Shown here in pieces: positions 1-5,632 of a DNA stretch of 10,556 nucleotides. A program made the translations under genes and the position numbers. The notes under the pieces were generated by a model that ran no database searches, was not told where the DNA came from, and saw nothing but the letters and a program-made list of their open reading frames with translations. Every line of letters begins with the position of its first letter. The first letter of the stretch is position 1. Origin of the DNA: JAYZVT01 sp050248375 (GTDB taxonomy: Bacteria; Pseudomonadota; Alphaproteobacteria; Rhizobiales; Methyloligellaceae). The stretch covers positions 1-10,556 of the forward strand of contig JBFWSL010000127.1 in the NCBI GenBank assembly GCA_050248375.1. Direction: 5' to 3'.

Positions 1-580
1 CTACGCGGGCGGCGCGGCGCTGGCGCAGGAGCTGGCGAAGGAGAACCACCGCATCTTCGTGGACGCCAAACTGCTCGACATCCCCAATACCGTCGAGCGC
101 GCCACGGCAAACATCTCCCATATCGGCGCCAGCTTCCTCACGGTGCATGGCACCGACACGAAGACGCTGGAGGCCGCCGTCAGGGGGCGCCGCGGGACCG
201 GCATGAAGCTGCTCGCCATAACGGTGCTCACCAGCCTGGAGGCGGCTGACCTGGTCGAGCAGGGCATCGCCATGCCGCCGGCGGAACTGGTGCTGCGGCG
301 GGCGCGGCTGGCGCGGGAGGCGGGCTTCGATGGCGTCGTCGCCTCGGGACGGGAGGCGGGCCGGCTGCGCGCGACGCTGGGACCGGATTTCCTCATCGTC
401 ACGCCGGGCATCCGTCCCGAAGGGACCGCCTCGGGCGACCAGGCCCGCGTCACGACCCCCCTGGCCGCCATAGGCGCGGGCGCGGACTATCTTGTGGTGG
501 GGCGTCCGATCACGGGCGCCAGCGACCCGCGCGCGGCGGCGGAAGCCATCGTCAAGGAAATCGGGGCCGCGCTTGGCTGA
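1..580 (+). CDS. pyrF: Orotidine 5'-phosphate decarboxylase, 3' part (5' end outside window)
   Basis: This enzyme decarboxylates OMP to UMP, the last step of de novo pyrimidine synthesis in the cytoplasm. The reading frame is open from base 2 and gives 192 residues before TGA at 578-580. Family members have about 230, so roughly 40 N-terminal residues lie outside the window. Visible signatures are DAKLLDIPNTV at fragment residues 21-31, holding the D-x-K-x-x-D catalytic set; TVHG; the phosphate-loop motif TPGIRPEG; and the C-terminal YLVVGRPIT strand. The first catalytic Lys would be in the missing part. A GTG at 59 is an internal Val codon, not the start, because homologous sequence continues upstream to the window edge. 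The 3' end overlaps the downstream transporter by 8 bases, which suggests co-transcription. Nothing looks damaged. Confidence 0.96.
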   Translation, partial: YAGGAALAQELAKENHRIFVDAKLLDIPNTVERATANISHIGASFLTVHGTDTKTLEAAVRGRRGTGMKLLAITVLTSLEAADLVEQGIAMPPAELVLRRARLAREAGFDGVVASGREAGRLRATLGPDFLIVTPGIRPEGTASGDQARVTTPLAAIGAGADYLVVGRPITGASDPRAAAEAIVKEIGAALG

Positions 581-1790
581 ACGCGCGCCTGCCCCGTCCC
601 CGGACCAGACCGGCGCTTTCTGGGCCCTGGTGCTGCTGTGGGTCACCGGCGCCAGCCTCAGGGCCACGATCCTGGCGACGCCGCCCGTTATTCCCCTCAT
701 CCATGACGACCTGCAGTTGAGCCAGAAGGCCATCGGCGCGCTCAACGGCCTGCCGGTGCTCATGTTCGCCTTCGGCGCGCTGTTCGGTTCGCTGCTGCTG
801 GCGCGCATCGGCGTCATACGGGCCCTGGTGGTCGGCCTGCTGCTGACAGGCGGCGCGGGCGCGCTGCGCGGGCTCGGCCCCGATGTCTTCATGCTGTTCT
901 CGATGACCATCCTGATGGGGCTCGGCATCGCCATCATGCAGCCGGCCATGCCGACGCTGGTCGGACGCTGGACGCCGGAGCACACCGGACGCGCCACGGC
1001 GGTCTATGTGAACGGGCTGCTGGTCGGCGAAATCATCGCCGCCGCCCTCACCCTTCCGTTCGCGCTGCCGCTCACCGGGGGGTGGGGCGGCGCGCTCGCC
1101 TTCTGGTCCCTGATTCCGGCGCTGAATGTCGCGCTGCTGCTCTACGCGCTGCACCGCGGCCATGTCCGGCGGCCGGGTCTGCGCGGCACCGTGGCGCCCG
1201 CGCGCTGGTGGCCGGACTGGCGCAACGGCGCCATGCTCCGCTGCGGGCTGGTGCTCGGCTGCGCCTCGTCCATGTATTTCGCCACCAACGGCTTCCTGCC
1301 GGATTTCCTGCATGAGAGCGGCCGCAATGCCCTGATCGGCCCGGCGCTGTCGGCGCTGAACGCGGGGCAGTTGCCCGCGTCCTTCCTGCTGCTCGTCATC
1401 GCCGACCGGGCGGTGGGAAGGGCATGGCCGCTGGTGGGCACAGGTCTGCTCTGCGCGGCCGCGCTGGCCGGTCTCGTGGCAGCGGAGAGCGACTGGCTCG
1501 TCATCCTTTGCTCGGCCATCGTCGGCTTCTGCGCGGCGGCGAACCTGATCCTGGTGCTGGCGCTGCCGCCGCTGCTGGCGCCGCAGGACGACGTGCACCG
1601 CTTCTCCGCGGGCGTGTTCCTGACGGGCTATTTCATCTCGTTCGTCACGCCGGTGATCAGCGGGGCGCTATGGGACGCGACCCACGTTTCCGCCTCGGCC
1701 TTCCTTCCCATCGGCCTGGCTGCCATAGTGCTGGCCGCAATGGCGACGCGGCTGGCGACGCACGAGAAGGGGCGATCGCGCGGCGGCTGA
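573..1790 (+). CDS. MFS transporter, CynX/NimT (cyanate permease-like) type
   Basis: This is a 12-helix major facilitator in the inner membrane; its substrate cannot be read from the sequence. I place the start at TTG 573 (405 residues). It is the only initiator-type codon that removes a polar Arg-rich stretch translated from pyrF codons, it overlaps the pyrF stop, and a GGGG lies 6 bases upstream (AAGGA further up). The open frame also reaches a GTG at 492. Hydrophobic segments run from about residue 14 to 395 in two halves split by a basic loop near 193-222. The first half has the CynX-like pattern: PPVIPLIHDDL (37-47), a short ARIG loop (77-80), RGLGPD (99-104), MGLGIAIMQPAMP (115-127), then a Thr/Gly-rich VYVNGLLVGE (144-153). 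Relatives include cyanate and 2-nitroimidazole transporters, but specificity here is unknown. It ends 13 bases before a DUF1330 gene. The antisense strand also carries a long open frame, a by-product of high GC. Confidence 0.9.
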   Translation: MAERAPAPSPDQTGAFWALVLLWVTGASLRATILATPPVIPLIHDDLQLSQKAIGALNGLPVLMFAFGALFGSLLLARIGVIRALVVGLLLTGGAGALRGLGPDVFMLFSMTILMGLGIAIMQPAMPTLVGRWTPEHTGRATAVYVNGLLVGEIIAAALTLPFALPLTGGWGGALAFWSLIPALNVALLLYALHRGHVRRPGLRGTVAPARWWPDWRNGAMLRCGLVLGCASSMYFATNGFLPDFLHESGRNALIGPALSALNAGQLPASFLLLVIADRAVGRAWPLVGTGLLCAAALAGLVAAESDWLVILCSAIVGFCAAANLILVLALPPLLAPQDDVHRFSAGVFLTGYFISFVTPVISGALWDATHVSASAFLPIGLAAIVLAAMATRLATHEKGRSRGG

Positions 1791-1803
1791 GGGGAACAGG
1801 CCG

Positions 1804-2094
1804 ATGCCCAAGGGCTACTGGATCGCTCATGTGAGCGTGACCGACGAGAAGAACTATCCGGAGTATATCGCCGCCACAAACGCGGCGCTGGCGAAATACG
1901 GGGCGAGGTTCCTGGTGCGCGGCGGCAGGCATGAGGCGCCGGAAGGTCCTGCCCGGCCGCGCCATGTGGTGATCGAGTTCGACAGCTTCGAAACGGCCAG
2001 GGCCTGCTACCTGTCGCCGGAATACCAGGCGGCGGTGAAGCTGCGCCACGCCCATACGGAGTCCGATTTCGTGCTCGTGGAAGGCACGGGCTGA
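1804..2094 (+). CDS. DUF1330 family protein, copy 1
   Basis: This small cytoplasmic protein (96 residues) has the DUF1330 pattern, a ferredoxin-like alpha/beta fold of the dimeric alpha-beta barrel class whose biochemical role is not established. Diagnostic stretches are GYWIAHVSVTD (4-14), YPEYIAA (18-24), FLVRGG (36-41), RHVVIEFDSFETA (53-65), ACY-SPEYQ (67-75) and the closing VLVEG. The ATG at 1804 is preceded by AGGGGAA (1790-1796) with 7 bases of spacing, so the start is well supported. It follows the MFS gene by 13 bases and is followed 47 bases later by a paralogue sharing the first ten residues and about half of all positions by eye, implying a local tandem duplication. It is probably expressed with the transporter; a functional link is only inferred from position. 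Confidence 0.9.
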   Translation: MPKGYWIAHVSVTDEKNYPEYIAATNAALAKYGARFLVRGGRHEAPEGPARPRHVVIEFDSFETARACYLSPEYQAAVKLRHAHTESDFVLVEGTG

Positions 2095-2126
2095 AGCGGG
2101 CTCGCATACCACAAGCCCCATCGCAG

Positions 2127-2134
2127 AAGGAGGG
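2127..2134 (+). promoter_or_regulatory. Ribosome binding site deciding the start of DUF1330 copy 2
   Basis: AAGGAGGG is close to a full anti-Shine-Dalgarno match. Its 7-base spacing to ATG 2142, against 1 base to ATG 2136, selects the downstream start. It is much stronger than the site of copy 1. Confidence 0.75.
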
Positions 2135-2141
2135 AATGCTG

Positions 2142-2429
2142 ATGCCGAAAGGCTACTGGATCGCCCATGTCACCGTCACCGACCCGGGCGTCTATCCCGA
2201 TTACGTCGCCACGGCGAAGCCCGCCTTCGAGGCGCATGGCGCCAAGTTCCTGGCGCGCGGCGGGGCATATGAATGCATGGAGGGCAAGTCGGGCGAGCGC
2301 CATGTGGTGATCGAGTTCGAGAGCCTGGAGACGGCGCTGGCCTGCTACCACTCCGAGCAGTACCAGAAGGCGAAAGCGATCCGCGAGACCGCCGGCACCG
2401 GCACCATAACCATCGTGGAGGGGATGTAA
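2142..2429 (+). CDS. DUF1330 family protein, copy 2
   Basis: This 95-residue paralogue of the preceding gene shares MPKGYWIAHV at the N-terminus, RGG near 39-41, RHVVIEF (53-59), the ETA-ACY segment and the VEG end. I chose ATG 2142 over ATG 2136. The Shine-Dalgarno AAGGAGGG (2127-2134) is 7 bases from 2142 but only 1 base from 2136, and 2142 makes the N-terminus match copy 1 exactly. Substitutions relative to copy 1 are spread along the protein, with no frameshift, so both look functional. The 47-base gap and its own strong ribosome site mean it could be translated at a different level from copy 1. It ends 30 bases before the stop of the convergent folD. Function is unknown. Confidence 0.9.
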   Translation: MPKGYWIAHVTVTDPGVYPDYVATAKPAFEAHGAKFLARGGAYECMEGKSGERHVVIEFESLETALACYHSEQYQKAKAIRETAGTGTITIVEGM

Positions 2430-2459
2430 CGACCCCCACCCGCCCCCGGGGGAGCGCGG

Positions 2460-3344
2460 TTACACCTCCGGCATGTCCACGCCCTCGATGGCGCAGGCGG
2501 CCTGCAGCGTGTTGCGCAGCAGGCAGGCGATGGTCATGGGGCCGACGCCGCCGGGAACCGGCGTGATGGCGCCGGCCAGCATGGCGGCCTCGTCGAAGGC
2601 CACATCGCCGACCAGCCTCGACTTGCCGTCCTCGCCCTTGACCCTGTTGATGCCCACGTCGATGACGGCGGCGCCCTTCTTGATCCAGGAGCCCCGGATC
2701 ATCTCGGGCTTGCCGACGGCGGCAACCAGAAGATCGGCGCGGCCCACCACGTCGGGCAGATCGCGGGTGCGCGAATGGGCGATGGTGACGGTGCAGTCCT
2801 CCGCCAGCAGCAATTGCGCCACCGGCTTGCCGACGATGTTGGACCGTCCGACCACCACCGCCTCCATGCCCGCCAGGTTCCGGACCGCCTGCCGGGCCAG
2901 CAGTATGCAACCCAGCGGCGTACAGGGCACGAGACCGGGCTGGCCGGTCATCAGCCTGCCCGCATTGACCGGGTGAAAGCCGTCCACGTCCTTGGCGGGA
3001 TCGATGGCCGACAGGACCGCCTGCCCGTCGATCTGCGGCGGCAGGGGGAGCTGCACGAGGATGCCGTGCACCTGCGGATCCGCATTGAGTTTCGCGACCA
3101 GCGCCAGCAGGTCCTTCTGGCTGGTGCCCGCCTCGAGCCTGTGATCGAAGGAGGCCATCCCCGCCTCAACGGTCTGGCGGGCCTTGTTGCGCACATAGAC
3201 GCTGCTGGCGGGGTCCTCGCCCACCAGCACCACGGCGAGGCCGGGCTTGATCCCGCCCGCGGCGAGCTTGGCCACCGCGAGCGCGATGCGCGAGCGCAGG
3301 TCGGAAGCCATCTCCTTGCCGTCGATGATGCGCGCCCCTGCCAT
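2460..3344 (-). CDS. folD: Bifunctional methylenetetrahydrofolate dehydrogenase / methenyltetrahydrofolate cyclohydrolase
   Basis: FolD interconverts 5,10-methylene-THF and 10-formyl-THF in the cytoplasm, using NADP(H) in the dehydrogenase step, and so feeds purine and formyl-Met synthesis. The protein has 294 residues, a normal family length. The catalytic domain shows GEDPASSVYVRNK (42-54) with the Tyr50 and Lys54 active-site pair, VQLPLP (97-102) with Gln98, and KDVDGFHPVN (118-127) with Asp121. The Rossmann part shows PCTPLG (140-145), VVVGRSNIVGKPVA (163-176), GINRV (231-235) and the C-terminal TPVPGGVGPMT (261-271). The ATG lies one base after the TGA of the upstream DUF167 gene, with GAGGAGA about 10 bases before it, so the two are probably translationally coupled. 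It is the last gene of the yggT-DUF167-folD run and is convergent with the DUF1330 pair. No anomalies are seen. Confidence 0.97.
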   Translation of the reverse strand: MAGARIIDGKEMASDLRSRIALAVAKLAAGGIKPGLAVVLVGEDPASSVYVRNKARQTVEAGMASFDHRLEAGTSQKDLLALVAKLNADPQVHGILVQLPLPPQIDGQAVLSAIDPAKDVDGFHPVNAGRLMTGQPGLVPCTPLGCILLARQAVRNLAGMEAVVVGRSNIVGKPVAQLLLAEDCTVTIAHSRTRDLPDVVGRADLLVAAVGKPEMIRGSWIKKGAAVIDVGINRVKGEDGKSRLVGDVAFDEAAMLAGAITPVPGGVGPMTIACLLRNTLQAACAIEGVDMPEV

Positions 3345-3345
3345 G

Positions 3346-3684
3346 TCAGCGTGTCTCCTCGGTTATCCCCCGCAGCCGTTCGGCGAGCGTGGCTTCCAGC
3401 GCCGCCGCGTCCCCGGCGATCTCGAAGGTCTTCAGTCGCGAGCTTCCGCCCGACCGGAGCGAAACCCTGGAGGGAGGAAGGCCGAGCCATCGGGCGAGCA
3501 GCTTGCAGGCGGCGGCGTTGGCCTTGCCCTTGTCCGGTTTCGCGCGCACGCGGGCGCGAATGACGCTGCCACCCTGGGCGGGTTCCACACCCTCGACGGC
3601 GTCGCGGGAGGAACCGGGCGTCAGGCGCAGCATGACGAGGAGGCCCGCGCCGCCATGCCGCCAGGGCCTGGACGCCTCGGCCAT
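3346..3684 (-). CDS. DUF167 (YggU) family protein
   Basis: This 112-residue protein belongs to the DUF167/YggU family of small conserved alpha/beta proteins with no settled biochemical role. Family landmarks are VMLRLTPGSSRDAVEG (17-32), IRARVRAKPDKGKANAA (42-58), which holds the usual A-x-P-x-x-G-x-A-N core, LLARWLG (62-68), and VSLRSGGSSRLKTFEI (74-89), where family members carry the conserved G-x-x-S/G-R-x-K segment. The ATG at 3684 follows the yggT stop by 8 bases. No strong Shine-Dalgarno is seen (GGCGGTGA at best), so translation may depend on ribosomes finishing yggT. The frame stays open far upstream, but that sequence reads yggT and the intergenic region in a different frame and is not part of the protein. 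The stop is one base from folD. Confidence 0.9.
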   Translation of the reverse strand: MAEASRPWRHGGAGLLVMLRLTPGSSRDAVEGVEPAQGGSVIRARVRAKPDKGKANAAACKLLARWLGLPPSRVSLRSGGSSRLKTFEIAGDAAALEATLAERLRGITEETR

Positions 3685-3692
3685 GGCGCGGT

Positions 3693-3986
3693 TCAGATCA
3701 CCGCCGGCGCGATCATGCCGATGAGGACCACATCGCGGAGAAAGATCAGGCCGAGGATCAGCACCACCGGGGAGAGGTCGAGGCCGCCCAGGTTGGGCAG
3801 GAAGGCACGGATGGGCCTGAGCGCGGGCTCGGTCAGCCGGTACAACATGTCGGCCAGGGTGTAGACGAAGCGGTTCTGGGTGTTGACGACGCCGAAGGCG
3901 ATCAGCCAGCTCAGTACGGCGCTGGCGATGAGGACCCAGATATAGAGGCTGATCACCATGGCGATGAATTGGATGAGCGCGAGCAT
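3693..3986 (-). CDS. YggT family integral membrane protein
   Basis: This 97-residue inner-membrane protein has the compact YggT layout. An N-terminal hydrophobic region (about 1-32) is followed by a polar linker with the family hallmark LTEPALRPIRAFLPNLGGLDLSPVV (51-75) and a C-terminal hydrophobic segment (about 73-97). Family members have been linked to osmotic tolerance and, in some bacteria, to processes near the division or photosynthetic machinery, but no exact reaction is known. The ATG at 3986 has GGGGAA about 8 bases upstream. It is first in the three-gene - strand run with DUF167 and folD. Its upstream region is shared with the divergent tRNA-Ala promoter, about 85 bases away; I see no convincing promoter for it. 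Confidence 0.93.
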   Translation of the reverse strand: MLALIQFIAMVISLYIWVLIASAVLSWLIAFGVVNTQNRFVYTLADMLYRLTEPALRPIRAFLPNLGGLDLSPVVLILGLIFLRDVVLIGMIAPAVI

Positions 3987-4071
3987 GCGGCGTTCCCCGG
4001 CTTATTGTGACGTGGGCATGATGTAACCGTCCGCGCCGCGCCGGGCAAGACCGGGCTCGTCCGGGCATTGC

Positions 4072-4099
4072 TTGACAGTGCGAAGCGCCGCACCATAAA
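4072..4099 (+). promoter_or_regulatory. Sigma-70-type promoter of the tRNA-Ala gene
   Basis: A perfect -35 TTGACA (4072-4077) is followed by a 16-base spacer and a -10-like CATAAA (4094-4099; 4 of 6 consensus positions). The GC-rich stretch just after it (GGGCGCGCC around 4104-4112) resembles the discriminators of stringently controlled stable-RNA promoters. The tRNA begins 36 bases after the -10, leaving room for a short 5' leader. Position and strength fit a tRNA promoter; the start point is inferred. Confidence 0.7.
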
Positions 4100-4135
4100 A
4101 GACGGGCGCGCCGCACCCCGGCGTTCCGCATTTCA

Positions 4136-4211
4136 GGGGCCGTAGCTCAGTTGGGAGAGCGCGACGTTCGCAACGTCGAGGTCAGGGGTTCGATCCCCCT
4201 CGGCTCCACCA
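4136..4211 (+). tRNA. tRNA-Ala(CGC), CCA encoded
   Basis: The 76 bases fold as a complete cloverleaf. The acceptor stem is GGGGCCG with CGGCTCC (4136-4142/4201-4207), the D stem GCTC/GAGC (4145-4148/4157-4160), the anticodon stem CGACG/CGTCG (4162-4166/4174-4178) around loop TTCGCAA, and the T stem AGGGG/CCCCT (4184-4188/4196-4200) around TTCGATC. The anticodon CGC is at 4169-4171 and reads GCG (Ala). The third acceptor pair is G.U, the classic alanine identity element, which confirms the assignment. Discriminator A4208 and CCA (4209-4211) are encoded. The 3' CCA also forms part of a possible hairpin with downstream sequence. Confidence 0.97.
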
Positions 4212-4238
4212 CCCTTCGCGCTTACGCGCTTCGGGTGG
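4209..4238. repeat. Hairpin starting at the tRNA CCA end
   Basis: CCACCC (4209-4214) pairs with GGGTGG (4233-4238), and GCGC (4218-4221) pairs with GCGC (4226-4229) around a TTAC loop. The two stems are separated by a symmetric TTC/TTC internal loop, which reads GAA/GAA on the other strand. The outer arm begins with the encoded CCA of the tRNA. There is no T-run after it, so it is not a standard intrinsic terminator. It may act in 3' processing of the precursor or simply be a repeat element. The same layout recurs in opposite orientation at 4283-4309. Confidence 0.6.
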
Positions 4239-4282
4239 CTTGCGCCAGCAAATTGCCCGAAAGCGTTAGCCCGAAGGAGTGT

Positions 4283-4309
4283 CCTCCGAAGCTCGCAGAG
4301 CGAAGGAGG
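4283..4309. repeat. Second hairpin of the post-tRNA cluster
   Basis: CCTCC (4283-4287) pairs with GGAGG (4305-4309), and GCTC (4291-4294) with GAGC (4298-4301) around a GCA loop, separated by a symmetric GAA/GAA internal loop. The CTCC arm can alternatively pair with GGAG at 4276-4279 (loop 4280-4283), again flanked by GAA on both sides, so two mutually exclusive folds are possible. No T-run follows. Confidence 0.55.
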
Positions 4310-4367
4310 GCCGCTTTCCGCACGACATTCGCCAGATAAACATGTGTCCGGTCGCCAAAGGCAGGGG

Positions 4368-4423
4368 GGCGGAGGAAGGTCTCCGGAAGGGGGCACTTGG
4401 AACAGAACGCGCCTTCCTCCGCC
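4368..4423. repeat. Perfect 12-bp inverted repeat
   Basis: GGCGGAGGAAGG (4368-4379) is exactly complementary to CCTTCCTCCGCC (4412-4423), with a 32-base loop; G.U pairs could extend it by a base or two on either side. There is no T-run, and no gene ends nearby on either strand. It may be the stem of an unannotated RNA or a relic of a mobile element. Confidence 0.6.
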
Positions 4424-4540
4424 TTGAAGGTCGCCGGGAACGCAACACCACTGGACCGGCGCATGCCTGACCTAGCAACAGGCTTGCCAAGTGCAGCCAG
4501 GGGCATTGGCACCAGATATAGCTATCGCTTCTCTTGCTAT

Positions 4541-4554
4541 CGCAATATATTGCG
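4541..4554. promoter_or_regulatory. Perfect 14-bp AT-centred palindrome, operator-like
   Basis: CGCAATATATTGCG is a perfect dyad. The octamer GCTATCGC occurs at 4521-4528 and again at 4536-4543, overlapping the dyad, and ATAGCTAT (4518-4525) is another perfect palindrome. On the - strand TTGCGA could serve as a -35, with TATATC 19 bases on as a poor -10. The look is that of a transcription-factor site, but no gene begins next to it on either strand, so its function is open. Confidence 0.4.
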
Positions 4555-4666
4555 TCGTCCGGCTGCACCGCTCGCGAAGGGCAGGCAAAAAACGCCGGGC
4601 GGGCGGGAAATATCTGCCGGGAAAGAAAGGCCCAGGCGCAGTCCAGCCTCCTGTCGAGTACGGGCC

Positions 4667-5467
4667 CTAGCCGCCGGCATTGGCGCCGAGGCGCACCCAG
4701 CGGGACAGGAAGCCGTCAAGCCAGCGGCGCTGGCCCGGGCCGTGCTCCAGGTGGCCGGCGAGGTGCAGCGGGCGGGGCCGCGCGCCCGGCAGCACCATGC
4801 GGTGGGCCGCCCGGGTGGTCCAGCGGCAGACCAGCCGCTGGGTGATCTCGGGATGGAACTGCACCGCGAAGGCGGCCGGCCCGTAGCGGAAGGCCTGGTT
4901 GGGAAAGCGTTCGCCCTCGGCGAGCAGCACCGCGCCGGAGGGCAGATCGAAGCCTTCCCGGTGCCACTGGTAGAACTGACCGGGCCAGTCGGCCATGGCG
5001 CGTCCCTCGGCGGTGGGGCGCACAGGGTAGAAGCCGATCTCGGCATAGCCATCGGGATCGAAGCCGACGCGCGCGCCGAGCTGGTTGGCCAGCATCTGCG
5101 CTCCGAGGCAAATGCCCAGAAACGGCTTGGCTTCCTTCAGGGGCACGTCGAGCCAGGCGGTCTCGGTGCGGATATAGTCGTCGGGGTCGTTGGCGCTCTG
5201 GGGACCGCCGAAGATCACCGCGCCCACATGGCCCGAAAGGCTCTCGGGCAAGGGATCGCCATAGCGCGGGCGGCGCAGGTCGATGGGGTAGCCATGGGCC
5301 GCGAACCAGTTGGCGACGTGGCCGGGGCAGGAATGCTCCTGATGGACAATGAGCAGAACCGGCTGCTTGCGCTCCTCACCGCCGCTCGCGGACGGCGGGA
5401 AACCGGCCGGGCGGCCCCACAGGCCCGAGCGCGGATCGGCGGCGGCGGCGCGGCGGCGGTCAAGCAT
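4667..5467 (-). CDS. Class I glutamine amidotransferase (stand-alone, GuaA-like GATase domain)
   Basis: This 266-residue cytoplasmic protein is a single GATase-1 domain that should hydrolyse a glutamine or gamma-glutamyl amide through a Cys-His-Glu triad. The nucleophile elbow is GICLGAQ (118-124) with Cys120; His205 and Glu207 lie in VQFHPE (202-207). The domain opens with VLLIVHQEHSCPGHV (37-51), and FGGPQSA (86-92) is the usual oxyanion-region strand. No synthetase domain is fused, so the acceptor and true substrate are unknown; relatives are annotated as GMP synthase-like amidotransferases or gamma-glutamyl peptidases. The ATG at 5467 has a strong GGGGAGG 6 bases upstream, which fixes the start although it adds about 34 Ala/Arg/Gly-rich residues before the fold. 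It lies 165 bases downstream of terB on the same strand. The long + strand frame across it is a shadow. Confidence 0.88.
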   Translation of the reverse strand: MLDRRRAAAADPRSGLWGRPAGFPPSASGGEERKQPVLLIVHQEHSCPGHVANWFAAHGYPIDLRRPRYGDPLPESLSGHVGAVIFGGPQSANDPDDYIRTETAWLDVPLKEAKPFLGICLGAQMLANQLGARVGFDPDGYAEIGFYPVRPTAEGRAMADWPGQFYQWHREGFDLPSGAVLLAEGERFPNQAFRYGPAAFAVQFHPEITQRLVCRWTTRAAHRMVLPGARPRPLHLAGHLEHGPGQRRWLDGFLSRWVRLGANAGG

Positions 5468-5545
5468 GTGCCGCCTCCCCGCGAGCCAGAACGCCCGGAA
5501 GCCGGTAATTCGCTTTCAGTCGATTCATCTCGGCATCGTCCACGG

Positions 5546-5561
5546 GGACACAAATATGTCC
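5546..5561. promoter_or_regulatory. Small inverted repeat upstream of the amidotransferase gene
   Basis: GGACA (5546-5550) and TGTCC (5557-5561) form a 5-bp dyad with a 6-base AT-rich centre, about 80 bases upstream of the amidotransferase start and downstream of the terB stop. It sits where a promoter for the amidotransferase would be, but I cannot define -35 and -10 elements. It may be chance. Confidence 0.2.
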
Positions 5562-5632
5562 TTCTGCCCTTCAAGAAAAGGCCTAGCCCATTCCAGAATG
5601 CAATGTGAAGCGCAACTGTCGCGCAGGCTGTC

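Larger units (their letters stand above)
4212..4666. other. 455-bp gene-free stretch between tRNA-Ala and the amidotransferase gene
   Basis: No open frame here has a ribosome site plus recognisable protein content. The antisense frame over the tRNA and the short overlapping frames are typical high-GC and anti-tRNA artefacts. In order, the region holds a cluster of CTTCG/CGAAG hairpins (4209-4310), a perfect 12-bp inverted repeat (4368-4423), a TGCCAA/TTGGCA repeat (4485-4490/4506-4511), and two AT-rich palindromes, ATAGCTAT (4518-4525) and a 14-bp one (4541-4554). The latter lie in a stretch (about 4512-4555) clearly richer in A/T than the surroundings. It could contain a small RNA, a decayed insertion next to the tRNA, or only repeats. 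I see no integrase and no copy of the tRNA 3' end that would mark an attachment site. Confidence 0.6.

Noticed and set aside
552..1598. 348-codon open frame on the - strand
   Set aside because: It is antisense to the MFS transporter; its product is a Gln/Arg/His-rich, low-complexity sequence typical of shadow frames in GC-rich DNA.
2430..2459. Intrinsic terminator between DUF1330 copy 2 and folD
   Set aside because: The gap contains a CCCCCGGGGG palindrome (2443-2452) but no proper stem-loop followed by a T-run on either strand.
4209..4310. CRISPR-like array
   Set aside because: The repeated units are short, inverted, irregularly spaced and imperfect; there are no equal-length spacers and no cas genes.
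4133..4396. 87-codon - strand frame ending in a GDRTPDLDVANVALSQLSYGP-like tail
   Set aside because: This tail is the well-known spurious translation of the antisense strand of a tRNA gene, here tRNA-Ala.
4136..4666. Genomic-island insertion at the 3' end of tRNA-Ala
   Set aside because: tRNA 3' ends are common integration sites and the next 450 bases are odd, but I found no integrase and no second copy of the tRNA end within the window.
4397..5608. 403-codon open frame on the + strand
   Set aside because: It is mostly antisense to the amidotransferase gene, with no ribosome site or domain. Its first part crosses the gene-free region, but the composition is not protein-like.
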